This document shows positions 18,038 to 26,434 of a DNA stretch of 64,000 bases, piece by piece. Below the pieces are notes generated by a model. It saw only the letters and a list, made by a program, of their open reading frames with translations, had not been told where the DNA came from and did no database searches. The translations under genes were made by a program, and so were the position numbers. This DNA is from Rhodococcus oxybenzonivorans (GTDB lineage: Bacteria > Actinomycetota > Actinomycetes > Mycobacteriales > Mycobacteriaceae), in contig NZ_CP021354.1 of the NCBI RefSeq assembly GCF_003130705.1, forward strand, positions 4,402,001 through 4,466,000, given 5' to 3'. The number at the start of each line of letters is the position of its first letter. Positions within the stretch are counted from its first letter, which is position 1.

Positions 18038-18844
18038 CTAGCGGCCTCGGTACGAGGCCTTGCCCGGCCCGTCGGTAAGAAAACTGCGGACCGCACCCGA
18101 CAGGTCTTCGGTCTCGAAGAGCGCGCCTGACACTTCCGGTGTGATCGAGTCGGCGTGCGCCACTCCACCGGATCGCCATGCGGAAATGATCTGTTTCGTC
18201 GCATCGTGGGCGCGGGTCGGTCCGTCCGCGAGGCGCGTGGTCAGTGCCCGGGCCTCGGTGTCGACGTCGTCGTGGACCGCGTTCACCACACCCCAACCCT
18301 GCAGTGTCGCGGCGTCGTACAGATCTCCGGTCATCACCAGTTCGCGGGCACGGCCGGAACCGGCACGCTCGGCCAGTCGCTGAGGTCCCCCCATCGACGG
18401 AGTCAGACCCACCACTGTCTCGACCAGACCGAACTTCGCCTTCGGTGCGGCCAGAATGATGTCGCAGGCGAGAGCGATCTCGAATGCCGCAGTCAGGGTC
18501 AGTCCATGGGCGGCGTAGACCACCGGGCACGGCAGTGCCTCGATCGGATGGCAGATGTCCGCGAACAGCTGCTGCCACAGATCCGCAGCCTGCTCGGCGC
18601 TGAGCCCGTCGAAGAGATGGACGTCGACGCCCGCCGACACCACTTTGCCCTCCGCACGCAGCAGCACGGCACGCGGCGGGTCTTCGGTGAGAGTCGCGAC
18701 ATCGGCCTGGACGGCGTCGAACATGGCCTGGTCGAAAAGGTTCAGCGGGCCGTGGGCGAACGTGAGGGTCGCGAACTCGGCACCCGCATTGGTGCGGACG
18801 CGTTCGAGTCGGGTGGGGTGCGATGCGACAGCGGGATCGGTCAT
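18038..18844 (-). CDS. Enoyl-CoA hydratase/isomerase family protein (crotonase)
   Basis: A 268-residue crotonase. The two catalytic-position glutamates are kept: one in TAAFEIALACDII and one in KFGLVETVVG. The glycine run that normally precedes the first (GGGCE) is changed to TAAFE, and the usual PGAGGTQRL is TPSMGGPQRL. The fold is clear, but the substrate and even the reaction (hydration, isomerisation or hydrolysis) are uncertain. The frame opens upstream, but ATG 18844 fits the family N-terminus. It sits 26 bp downstream of the MFS gene on the same strand and 78 bp before the AMP-ligase gene, so these genes may share transcripts. Confidence 0.82.
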   Translation of the reverse strand: MTDPAVASHPTRLERVRTNAGAEFATLTFAHGPLNLFDQAMFDAVQADVATLTEDPPRAVLLRAEGKVVSAGVDVHLFDGLSAEQAADLWQQLFADICHPIEALPCPVVYAAHGLTLTAAFEIALACDIILAAPKAKFGLVETVVGLTPSMGGPQRLAERAGSGRARELVMTGDLYDAATLQGWGVVNAVHDDVDTEARALTTRLADGPTRAHDATKQIISAWRSGGVAHADSITPEVSGALFETEDLSGAVRSFLTDGPGKASYRGR

Positions 18845-18870
18845 GCCGCCACACTGCCACACCGGCAACG

Positions 18871-20385
18871 TCAGTCCTGTAGCGACGATTCGCTGCTCGT
18901 CTCGACGTCGACGGTGTCGTCGGAATCCTTCTCCCGCAGCGGGCGGGCGAAGCAGACGGACGCAACGAAGCCGACCAGCAGAATCGCGGCGGGTAGCCAC
19001 ACCGATTGGGACATGGCCGTGGCGAACGGGTCTTTCAGGACCTCGGGCAGCTCGCCGACACCGGCGTCCTGGCTACCGCCTGCCATCCCCTGCGCGGACA
19101 GCCGCGCAGTAATGAGCGCGCCGATGGCGGCGCTGCCGAGCACTGCCCCGACCTGGCGGGTGGTGTTGTACACGCCGGCCCCTGCGCCCGCCTGATGCGG
19201 CGGCAGGTTGTGGGTGGCGGTGGCAGCGAGCGGGGACCAGATACACGAATTGGCCACGCCGATCAGACCGATGGGGAGCAGCAGCTGCCAGATGGCGACA
19301 CCGGGCGACATGACCATCGCCAGCCAGCCCAGCGCGATCGCGAACAACAGGAAGCCCGTACCGGCGATGTACCGCGGGTGCGTACGGTCCACCAGCCGGC
19401 CGACGAACGGGGCGAACACACCGGTGAAGACGGCCATCGGCACCAGCAACAAGGCCGACTCCGTAGGCGACAGGCCGCGCACGCCTTGCGTGTAGAACAT
19501 CAGTGGCAGAACCATGGCCGTGACCGCGAAACCCATCGCGGTGATCCCGACGTTGGCGAGGGCGAAGTTGCGATCCCGGAACAGGCTCAACGGCAACAAC
19601 GGTTCGTTGCGATTCCACGACTGATACCAGACGAAGATCCCGATCAGGACCACCCCGGCGCCGATCGACAGCCACACGATTCTCGACCAGTCGTACGAAC
19701 TGCCCTCCTGGATGCCGAACACGAGCAAGAACATGCCCGACGCACTGAGCACGACACCCGGGATGTCGAACTTGTGCGCGTGGGTTTCGAGCGCGGGAAC
19801 GAGCCGCCATGCGAGCACGAACGCGATCACGCCGACCGGCACGTTGACGATGAAGATCCATTCCCAGCCCAGGTTGTCTACGAGCACACCGCCGGCGAGG
19901 GGACCGACCAACGTCGCGACGCCCGCCACGGCGCCCCACAGGCCCATCGCCGTGCCGCGCCGGTCGGGCGGGAAGGTACGGGTAATGACGGCCATTGTCT
20001 GCGGTGTCATCAGCGCGGCACCGAGTCCCTGGAACACCCGGGCGACGATGAGCATCGTGACGGTTCCGGACAGGCCGCACCACAGCGATGCACCGGTGAA
20101 CAGCACGAGGCCGATCAGGTAGACGTTCTTGGGTCCGAATCGGTCACCGAGCCGGCCGGTGACGAGGAGGGGCACTGCGTACGCCAGCAGGTAGGCGCTG
20201 GTGACCCACACCACGCTGGTGATGTCGGTACGCAGGTCTGTCAGGATCGCCGGGTTGGCCACCGCCACGATGGTGCTGTCGACGAGGATCATGAAGAACC
20301 CGATGACCAGCGCCCACAGGGCGGGCCAGGGGTTGCCCTGTTCGGGCGGGGCGGCGGGAAGTCGTGCGGTGCGCTCGGTATCCAT
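18871..20385 (-). CDS. MFS multidrug exporter, DHA2 (EmrB/QacA) family
   Basis: A 504-residue integral membrane drug:H+ antiporter with about 14 predicted helices. Motif C-like sequence WGAVAGVATLVGPLAGGVLVD, the loop 2-3 motif GRLGDRFGPKNVYLIG and the early Asp in MILVDSTIVAVA match DHA2 exporters. Start ATG 20385 lies 2 nt after the stop of the PadR regulator gene, so the two form an operon in which the regulator is made first. The usual logic is that PadR represses both genes until a toxic ligand binds. Substrates cannot be deduced. Confidence 0.9.
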   Translation of the reverse strand: MDTERTARLPAAPPEQGNPWPALWALVIGFFMILVDSTIVAVANPAILTDLRTDITSVVWVTSAYLLAYAVPLLVTGRLGDRFGPKNVYLIGLVLFTGASLWCGLSGTVTMLIVARVFQGLGAALMTPQTMAVITRTFPPDRRGTAMGLWGAVAGVATLVGPLAGGVLVDNLGWEWIFIVNVPVGVIAFVLAWRLVPALETHAHKFDIPGVVLSASGMFLLVFGIQEGSSYDWSRIVWLSIGAGVVLIGIFVWYQSWNRNEPLLPLSLFRDRNFALANVGITAMGFAVTAMVLPLMFYTQGVRGLSPTESALLLVPMAVFTGVFAPFVGRLVDRTHPRYIAGTGFLLFAIALGWLAMVMSPGVAIWQLLLPIGLIGVANSCIWSPLAATATHNLPPHQAGAGAGVYNTTRQVGAVLGSAAIGALITARLSAQGMAGGSQDAGVGELPEVLKDPFATAMSQSVWLPAAILLVGFVASVCFARPLREKDSDDTVDVETSSESSLQD

Positions 20386-20387
20386 CG

Positions 20388-20990
20388 TCAATCCTTTGCT
20401 GAACCGGAATGGTCCGGGCGTGCGAATGTCAGGCCTTCGAGGAATTCCAGCCACGACAGCGTTCCGGAGTCGATATCGCTCACGAGCGCGCGGAGCCAGT
20501 CGCGTTCCGCGCGGGCGACAGTGAGCAGATACTCGTTCCCCAGGCTGAAGATGCGCGGCGGTGCCTCGTTGCCGTCGGCGGAGGCCACGAGTTCGTCGAT
20601 CTCCTGGTCGAGGCGGCCGAGACGCTCGCGCAGCAGGTCTACGACCGCACCCGACTCGAGGTTGTGCGCCTCCGCGAGCGCGAGCGGAAACTGCGGGTAC
20701 TCCCGGGCGGGGGCGGCGAGCATGTCGCTCACCCGGCGGCCGAGGGCGTCCCGCCCGGAGTCCGTGATCTCGTACATCGTGCGCTCGGGCCGGTTGCCCG
20801 CCCTATCGGTGCCCGTGGTGCGCACCAGGCGTTCGGCCTCGAGCCTGTTGACCGTGTGGTAGAGCGATCCCGGCCTGATCTTCACCAGGCGTCCGCGACG
20901 GGTGTCGGCGAGTTGGTACATCTCGTACGGGTGCATCGTTCGCTCGTTGAGTAAACCGAGAATGGTGACGGCGAGCGGCGTCAGCACCAT
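20388..20990 (-). CDS. PadR-family transcriptional regulator
   Basis: A 200-residue regulator with a winged helix-turn-helix N-terminus (LAVTILGLLNERTMHPYEMYQL, GSLYHTVNRLEAERLV) and a C-terminal helical Vir-type dimerisation region. Two ATGs compete, 20996 and 20990. GGAAGG lies only 2 nt from the first but 8 nt from the second, so 20990 is chosen. An imperfect palindrome overlaps the -10 region upstream, fitting autorepression. The gene is the first of an operon with the MFS exporter, a common efflux arrangement. Confidence 0.86.
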   Translation of the reverse strand: MVLTPLAVTILGLLNERTMHPYEMYQLADTRRGRLVKIRPGSLYHTVNRLEAERLVRTTGTDRAGNRPERTMYEITDSGRDALGRRVSDMLAAPAREYPQFPLALAEAHNLESGAVVDLLRERLGRLDQEIDELVASADGNEAPPRIFSLGNEYLLTVARAERDWLRALVSDIDSGTLSWLEFLEGLTFARPDHSGSAKD

Positions 20991-21012
20991 CTGCATCGCC
21001 TTCCGCCGTCAA

Positions 21013-21030
21013 ATACTCCACACGGAATAT
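21013..21030. promoter_or_regulatory. Candidate PadR operator overlapping -10 element
   Basis: ATACTCCACACGGAATAT has 7-bp arms (6 of 7 paired) and a 4-nt centre. On the minus strand it overlaps a TATATT -10 element (21026-21031), so a bound repressor would block the padR-exporter operon. Confidence 0.55.
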
Positions 21031-21058
21031 ACCGGACCGGCCACGCGGGAACAGCGGT

Positions 21059-21064
21059 TACCGT
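21059..21064 (+). promoter_or_regulatory. Leaderless -10 element
   Basis: TACCGT ends 6 nt before GTG 21071; no ribosome-binding site is visible. Confidence 0.45.
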
Positions 21065-21070
21065 GGCTGC

Positions 21071-21775
21071 GTGGATCCGCATCATCTCGACATCGTTCGA
21101 CTCGCCTGGTCGCGTGAACTCGGACTCGCCGACGACGCGCTCACGGACAGGCCCGGCCGGGCCACCCGTGCCGATCCCGAGGCGGACACCCTCCGTTTCC
21201 TCGACCTGCGGGGCACCACGGCCATGGTGGGTCCCGACTGGATACTCCGGCGCGCGGAACGACTTTCGGACCGGGACCTGACCGAACCCGCAACTCTGCT
21301 CGCCCTTGTTCAGGATCGTTCGGGCCGCTGCTCCGGACCGCTCACGCTGTGGTTCACCAGCGACTATCAGGAACCGGCGACCGGGCGACCGCCTGTGGTG
21401 TCGGACGACCGCGGGCACGTGCGGGAACTGGAGACCGCCTGCCCACCGGACGACGTGACCGAAGCCCACCTCAGCACTCGAGACCGGTGGTTCACGATCC
21501 TGGACGACGCGCAGCAGCCGGTCAGTTCCGCCGGGTACAGCGAATTCCAGGGATTCGTCGCCGATGTCGCGGTCCTGACCGCTCCCCTCTTCCGGTGCCG
21601 GGGGCTCGGCACCCAGGCCGCCGGAATCGCCACCGACGATGCGCTCGACAGCGGACTGATCGCCCAGTTCCGTGCACCGCGAGACGCCCCGGCCTCCCGT
21701 CGGCTCGCTGCCCGCTCGGGTTACCGCGAACTCGGAACATACATCGAGGTCACCGTCGCGCGAAGTACGCTGTGA
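21071..21775 (+). CDS. GNAT-like acetyltransferase-fold protein
   Basis: 234 residues. The C-terminal half has the layout of an N-acetyltransferase: a beta strand (GFVADVAVLT), a degenerate acetyl-CoA loop FRCRGLGTQAAGIATDDAL, and a final PASRRLAARSGYRELGTYIEV like the terminal strand of GNAT proteins. The N-terminal half (FLDLRGTTAMVGPDWILRRAE) is typical of an actinobacterial group with unknown substrates. Start GTG 21071 is supported by a leaderless promoter. It is divergent from the padR-exporter operon and lies 31 bp before the GST gene. Confidence 0.65.
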   Translation: MDPHHLDIVRLAWSRELGLADDALTDRPGRATRADPEADTLRFLDLRGTTAMVGPDWILRRAERLSDRDLTEPATLLALVQDRSGRCSGPLTLWFTSDYQEPATGRPPVVSDDRGHVRELETACPPDDVTEAHLSTRDRWFTILDDAQQPVSSAGYSEFQGFVADVAVLTAPLFRCRGLGTQAAGIATDDALDSGLIAQFRAPRDAPASRRLAARSGYRELGTYIEVTVARSTL

Positions 21776-21806
21776 GACACCATCGACGGACGAGGACGGG
21801 TCGATC

Positions 21807-22841
21807 ATGACTGAGCAGAAACAGGACGAAACGGGTTCGGCCGGCTATGTCGAACCCGGTTCCGAGTTCACTCGGGACACTCACTACATCGCCACGCGGA
21901 TCACCGCTGACGGACGAGACGGGTACCCGGTCGAGTCGGGCCGCTATCGACTCGTGGCCGCGCGAGCGTGTCCTTGGGCGAATCGGGCGATCATCGTGCG
22001 GCGGCTGCTCGGACTCGAGGACGTGTTGTCGATGGGCCTGTGCGGCCCGACCCACGACGAGCGGAGCTGGACCTTCGACCTCGACCCGGGCGAGGTCGAC
22101 CCCGTGCTGAAGATCCCGCGCCTGCAGGACGCCTACTTCGCGCGTTTCCCGGACTACGAGCGCGGAATCACCGTTCCCGCAATCGTCGACGTGCCCACCG
22201 GGCAGGTGGTCACCAACGACTATCCGCACATCACCCTCGATCTGTCCACCGAGTGGACGAAGTACCACCGCGAGGGAGCGCCCGAGCTCTACCCGGAGGA
22301 GCTTCGCGACGAGATCGACGAGGTAGCCGAGCTCGTCTTCCGTGATGTCAACAACGGCGTGTACCGCTGCGGTTTCGCCGGCTCACAAAGCGCCTACGAT
22401 TCCGCATACGACCGCCTGTTCGCGCGCCTCGACTGGCTCGAGGAGCGGCTGACCACACGCCGGTACCTCGTCGGCGACACCATCACCGAGGCGGATGTGC
22501 GGTTGTTCACCACACTGGCCCGATTCGATTCCGTCTACCACGGGCATTTCAAGTGCAATCGCAACAAGCTCAGTGAGATGCCTGCCTTGTGGGGCTACGC
22601 GCGTGACCTGTTCCAGACCCCGGGATTCGGCGACACCATCGACTTCGTTCAGATCAAGCAGCACTACTACATGGTGCACACCGACATCAATCCCACCGGA
22701 ATCGTCCCGAAAGGCCCGGACCTGTCGGGCTGGTTGCAGCCGCACGGACGCGAGCAGCTCGGTGGCAGGCCGTTCGGGACCGGCACCCCGCCGCCCCCGC
22801 CGCAGTCCGGGGAGGAAGTGCCCGCGGGCCACGGCGCCTGA
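21807..22841 (+). CDS. Xi-class glutathione transferase homologue (YqjG/ECM4-like hydroquinone reductase)
   Basis: A 344-residue thioredoxin-fold enzyme. The active-site CPWA motif is in AARACPWANRAIIVRRLLGL near residue 53, followed by the long YqjG-type insert and the C-terminal helical domain with GDTITEADVRLFTTLARFD and HFKCNRNKLSE. E. coli and yeast relatives reduce glutathionyl-hydroquinones using the CPWA cysteine. Actinobacteria normally lack glutathione and use mycothiol, so this member probably acts on mycothiol conjugates. It ends in a short Pro-rich tail. ATG 21807 follows GAGGACGGG; the longer open frame overlaps the preceding gene and is not used. Confidence 0.85.
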   Translation: MTEQKQDETGSAGYVEPGSEFTRDTHYIATRITADGRDGYPVESGRYRLVAARACPWANRAIIVRRLLGLEDVLSMGLCGPTHDERSWTFDLDPGEVDPVLKIPRLQDAYFARFPDYERGITVPAIVDVPTGQVVTNDYPHITLDLSTEWTKYHREGAPELYPEELRDEIDEVAELVFRDVNNGVYRCGFAGSQSAYDSAYDRLFARLDWLEERLTTRRYLVGDTITEADVRLFTTLARFDSVYHGHFKCNRNKLSEMPALWGYARDLFQTPGFGDTIDFVQIKQHYYMVHTDINPTGIVPKGPDLSGWLQPHGREQLGGRPFGTGTPPPPPQSGEEVPAGHGA

Positions 22842-22855
22842 GCGGGTGAGTCCGT

Positions 22856-23251
22856 CTACGCACCGGTGTAGGTGCCGAAGCTCCAGAACACGCCCTCGGG
22901 GTCACGGCAGGTGAATCCGCGCGATCCGTAGTCTTCGTCCCGCAATTCGCGAACGATCGTGGCCCCGGCAGTGACCGCGCGCTGGTGGAGCGCGTCGGGG
23001 TCGTCGACGACGAGGTACACCGAGCCCGTCCCTGGCGGCAGGTCGCTGATGACCGAGTCCTCACTGGGCGAGCCGAGCATGATGCCGCCGCCCTTCGGCC
23101 AGCCGAGTTCGGCGTGATCCACCCGGTCGCCCTCGCCGTACACCGCCTTCTCGACGAATCCGAAGGTGTCGACGAGGAAGCGGATCGCGGCGCGCGCGTC
23201 GCGGTAGACGAGGGTGGGCCATACACACGTGATTTGCGTCGAAGTAGTCAT
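22856..23251 (-). CDS. VOC-family (glyoxalase/bleomycin-resistance fold) protein
   Basis: A 131-residue protein with the paired beta-alpha-beta-beta-beta modules of the vicinal oxygen chelate fold: PTLVYRDARAAIRFLVDTFGF at the start, VYLVVDDPDALHQRAVTAGATIV in the second half and FTCRDPEGVFWSFGTY at the end. This subgroup (YdeM/PhnB-like) often lacks a complete metal set and is annotated as glyoxalase-like; function is unknown. Its ATG lies 4 nt after the stop of the AraC regulator gene, so the two are cotranscribed and the VOC protein may bind or detoxify the signal sensed by the regulator. Confidence 0.8.
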   Translation of the reverse strand: MTTSTQITCVWPTLVYRDARAAIRFLVDTFGFVEKAVYGEGDRVDHAELGWPKGGGIMLGSPSEDSVISDLPPGTGSVYLVVDDPDALHQRAVTAGATIVRELRDEDYGSRGFTCRDPEGVFWSFGTYTGA

Positions 23252-23255
23252 GTCG

Positions 23256-24119
23256 TCACTCTGCACCGTCGTCGCGGTCGGAGTCTTGGACAAATGAGAA
23301 CGGTTCGTTCTCGCGCCACCGCGATGGTGCGACACCCGCGAGGTCACGCCAGTCGCGGGCCATGTGCGCCTGGTCGTAATAGCCGCATCGTGCGGAGACC
23401 TCGGCGAGCGTGGCGCAGTGGGCCCGCTTCAGCATCCGGTGCGAGCGGTGAAAGCGCGACAACCGCGCCACATCTTTGGGCGTGACGCCGTATTCCGCAA
23501 CGAATCGGTTCACCAAATGCCTTCTGCTCCAACCTATGTCGCGGGCGACCGCATTCACTCGCACTGCCTCGTCACCGGCGAGCAACATCCAGGCCTGCAC
23601 GAGATGGGGGTCGATCTCCGCGTCGGCGATGCGCCGCCCGAGTACCTCGTCGAGAATGCGGAACCTCTCCTCCCACACCGGTTCGAGGGACAGCCGTTCG
23701 ACCAGTTCCGTCGCATCGGCACCGAGGAGGTCGTCGAGTCCGACCACCCAGGCACCGAGGGCCGACGCGGGCACGCCTAGCAGAGCCCGCGCACCGAGGG
23801 GACTCAACGCCAGCTGGATCCCGTGCTGATTGCCGTCGTGCCGAATCGTCACCGGCGCCGTCGCGATGCCACTGGCAAGCGTGTCGTAGAAGCCGGGAGC
23901 CTGCTCCGCCGCGGCCTGCTCGGCGATCTCGAGCGGCGCATCGAGCGAGACGACGACGGTGAGCGACGGCGACGGCAGACCGAGGTGAAGTCCGGGCTCG
24001 AATCCCGTCAGGCGATAGCCTTCGTACCCAGACACCAGGGCGCGCAGCGGCGCGGCCGGTCGACGGCGTGCACCGTCGGACACGCCCCGAACCGGAGGCA
24101 CGCTGCCCGCGACAGTCAC
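23256..24119 (-). CDS. AraC-family transcriptional regulator
   Basis: 287 residues. The C-terminal domain has two helix-turn-helix units: VNAVARDIGWSRRHLVNRFVAEYG and LAEVSARCGYYDQAHMARDWRDLAGVAPSRWR. The N-terminal ligand domain (GYEGYRLTGFEPGLHLGLPSPSLTVVVSL) is of the type seen in many actinobacterial AraC regulators. The open frame extends far upstream, but GTG 24119 is preceded at 6 nt by a TAnnnT element, so a leaderless start is chosen. The next gene in the operon is the VOC protein. Confidence 0.83.
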   Translation of the reverse strand: MTVAGSVPPVRGVSDGARRRPAAPLRALVSGYEGYRLTGFEPGLHLGLPSPSLTVVVSLDAPLEIAEQAAAEQAPGFYDTLASGIATAPVTIRHDGNQHGIQLALSPLGARALLGVPASALGAWVVGLDDLLGADATELVERLSLEPVWEERFRILDEVLGRRIADAEIDPHLVQAWMLLAGDEAVRVNAVARDIGWSRRHLVNRFVAEYGVTPKDVARLSRFHRSHRMLKRAHCATLAEVSARCGYYDQAHMARDWRDLAGVAPSRWRENEPFSFVQDSDRDDGAE

Positions 24120-24125
24120 GCCAAC

Positions 24126-24131
24126 AGCGTA
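24126..24131 (-). promoter_or_regulatory. Leaderless -10 element, AraC regulator gene
   Basis: TACGCT on the minus strand ends 6 nt before GTG 24119. Confidence 0.45.
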
Positions 24132-24219
24132 AGCACCGCCACCGCCGTCGGCCACCGCCTTTTTCCCACCTACAGTCGTATCCGGCACACTCGAAGTACA
24201 CGGCGAGACGGGAGCCCCG

Positions 24220-24906
24220 ATGGCTGACAATGGTGGACGGATCGAAAAGGCCCTGGTCTCGGTTCTGGACAACGGGAGCAGACTGCAGGCACCCGCTGTG
24301 GCCAAGTACGTCGAGTGGGTCCGGCGTTCGCATCCCGACGAATCGCCCGCCCAGATCATCGAGCGCATGGAAAAGATGTTCCTGCTGGCAGTGACGGGTA
24401 GCGGCAGCGCAGTGGGCGCCGCGGCCGCGGTTCCCGGTGTCGGGACGGTGGCATCGATTGCGGCCGTCGGCGCCGAGTCCGCGTTCTTCCTCGAATCAGC
24501 GGCGTTGCTGACTCTCGCCGTGGCATCGGTGCACGGCATCTCCGCCACCGACCATCAACAGCGCCGGGCGCTCGTCCTGGCCGTCGCACTCGGTGAATCG
24601 GGCATGGAGATCGTCCAGAAGGCGACGGGCGTGACCGCGAAGAACTGGGGGACGGCAATCACCAGCCGCATCCCGGGCCCCACGATGAGAGGCATGAACA
24701 GCCGCCTGCTGCGCAAGTTCGTCACCAAGTACGCTGCCCGGCGCAGCGCGCTGATTCTCGGCAAACTCGTGCCTGCCGGGATCGGCGCAGCGATCGGCGG
24801 CGCCGGAAACCGGGCCATCGGCAAGGGCGTCGTGAAGAATGCGCGCGAGGCTTTCGGTCCCGCACCTGCCCGCTGGCCGGATCAGCTGCGAGTCGTCGAG
24901 GCCTGA
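24220..24906 (+). CDS. Unknown protein with hydrophobic glycine/alanine-rich segments
   Basis: A 228-residue protein starting at ATG 24220, after GGGAGCCCCG. A Gly/Ala-rich hydrophobic stretch (about 57-110: TGSGSAVGAAAAVPGVGTVASIAAVG, then SAALLTLAVASVHG) is followed by a second small glycine patch near 185-200 (VPAGIGAAIGGAGNRAIG). The layout is reminiscent of the EcsC-like family, which has similar glycine-zipper helices and unknown function, but I am not certain. No signal peptide or catalytic motif is visible. It is convergent with the glutamate decarboxylase gene, 15 bp away. Confidence 0.6.
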   Translation: MADNGGRIEKALVSVLDNGSRLQAPAVAKYVEWVRRSHPDESPAQIIERMEKMFLLAVTGSGSAVGAAAAVPGVGTVASIAAVGAESAFFLESAALLTLAVASVHGISATDHQQRRALVLAVALGESGMEIVQKATGVTAKNWGTAITSRIPGPTMRGMNSRLLRKFVTKYAARRSALILGKLVPAGIGAAIGGAGNRAIGKGVVKNAREAFGPAPARWPDQLRVVEA

Positions 24907-24921
24907 CCGGTTTCGCGCGGA

Positions 24922-26304
24922 TCAGTGCGCGAAGTGCTGCGCCGCCGAACGTCCGCCGCCCTTCTCGCGTAGTTCGGCGCAGACTTCCTCGATCGCCTCG
25001 CAGACCTGCGATCCCAAGTCTGCGCTGAACCCCTCGCGGACGACGATGCGCAGCACCGCCACCTCTTCTGCGTCGGCAGGCATCGTGTAGGCAGGCACTT
25101 GCCAACCCCGCGCCCGGAGTTCGTGCGACACGTCGAAGACCGTGAATCCGGGGTCCCCGACGAGCTCGAAGGCGATCACCGGAATGTCACTGCCGTCGCT
25201 GATCAACGTGAAGTGCTCGATTTCGGCGATGCGCTTACCCACACGGACCGCGGTGTCGCGCAACGTCTCCATGATCGCCCGGTACCCGGCTCGGCCGAGG
25301 CGCAAAAAATTGTAGTACTGCCCCACCACCTGATTGCCGGGACGCGAGAAGTTCAGCGTGAACGTCGGCATATCGCCGCCCAGGTAGTTGACCCGGAACA
25401 CCAGCCCCTCGGGCAGATACTCACCGCCGCGCCACACGACGAACCCGATACCCGGATACGTCAGCCCGTACTTGTGGCCGCTGACGTTGATCGAGACGAC
25501 CCGCGGGACCCGGAAGTCCCACAACAGTTCCGGTTGCAGGAACGGGATCACGAAACCCCCGCTGGCCGCGTCGACATGAATCGGGACGTCGGGACCCCCC
25601 GACGCCGCCAGTTGCTCGAGTGTGTCGGCGATCTCGGCCACCGGTTCGAGCTCACCGGTATAGGTAGTGCCGATGATCGCCACCACCCCGATGGTGTTCT
25701 CGTCGACCGCCCCCCGTACCTGCTCCGACGTGATGATGTACCGGCCCTTCTCCATCGGCAGGTAGACCGGCTCGACGTCGAAGTACCGGCAGAACTTCTC
25801 CCACACCACCTGAACATTGCTGCCCAGCACGAGATTCGGCCGGCTGGCGTCCTTGCCTGCCTCTTGACGCTGCGCGCGCCATCGCCACTTCAGTGCGAGA
25901 CCGGCGAGCATCACCGCCTCGCTCGACCCGATCGTGGAGACACCCGTAGCGCTGGCCTGGTCGGTGGTGGAGAGATCCGGCGCGTGAAAGAGATCAGCGA
26001 CCATCGACACGCACCGGGACTCGATCGCGGCCGTCGCCGGATACTCGTCCTTGTCGATCATGTTCTTGTCGAACGTCTCCGCCATCAGCTTGTCGGCCTC
26101 GGGATCCATCCACGTGGTCACGAACGTAGCGAGGTTCAGCCGCGAGCTACCGTCGAGCATCAACTCGTCGTGAATGAAGCGGTAGGCCGCCTGCGGATCG
26201 GTTTCCTCGTCCGGCAACCGCAGCGCCGGGAACGGTTCCACCGACATCCGCCCCGTGTACGCCGGCGCCAGAACATCTCGGTGATGGTGGTGGTGCTTGC
26301 TCAT
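24922..26304 (-). CDS. gadB: Glutamate decarboxylase
   Basis: A 460-residue PLP-dependent group II decarboxylase converting glutamate to GABA with proton consumption, used in acid resistance and GABA metabolism. The PLP lysine lies in SINVSGHKYGLTYPG, the cofactor-contacting HVDAASGGF is present, and N-terminal RFIHDELMLDG and ATFVTTWM match GadB. The final residues include His (QHFAH), as do acid-gated enzymes. A run of five His follows MSK at the N-terminus, which is unusual. ATG 26304 is chosen because GGGGGC lies at ribosome-binding distance; ATG 26316 is the alternative. No GadC antiporter gene is nearby. Confidence 0.92.
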   Translation of the reverse strand: MSKHHHHHRDVLAPAYTGRMSVEPFPALRLPDEETDPQAAYRFIHDELMLDGSSRLNLATFVTTWMDPEADKLMAETFDKNMIDKDEYPATAAIESRCVSMVADLFHAPDLSTTDQASATGVSTIGSSEAVMLAGLALKWRWRAQRQEAGKDASRPNLVLGSNVQVVWEKFCRYFDVEPVYLPMEKGRYIITSEQVRGAVDENTIGVVAIIGTTYTGELEPVAEIADTLEQLAASGGPDVPIHVDAASGGFVIPFLQPELLWDFRVPRVVSINVSGHKYGLTYPGIGFVVWRGGEYLPEGLVFRVNYLGGDMPTFTLNFSRPGNQVVGQYYNFLRLGRAGYRAIMETLRDTAVRVGKRIAEIEHFTLISDGSDIPVIAFELVGDPGFTVFDVSHELRARGWQVPAYTMPADAEEVAVLRIVVREGFSADLGSQVCEAIEEVCAELREKGGGRSAAQHFAH

Positions 26305-26434
26305 GTATGCCCCCAATCGACTTCATACAGGATGCGCTGCGCCGAAGAGCCCTGTACGCCAGTTGGTGAATATCGGGACGGCTGCCCAGTAGGGTCGAGT
26401 CGATTCCACACGATCATGTTCAGGGGAGGACGGC

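Noticed and set aside
19006..20862. 618-codon open frame on the + strand opposite the MFS and PadR genes
   Set aside because: Gln/Arg/His-rich with no recognisable domain; the minus-strand MFS and PadR proteins have clear motifs.
26290..26304. His run of the glutamate decarboxylase as a sign of engineered (tagged) sequence
   Set aside because: It is five His within an otherwise native N-terminus, with native flanking intergenic DNA and no vector sequence.
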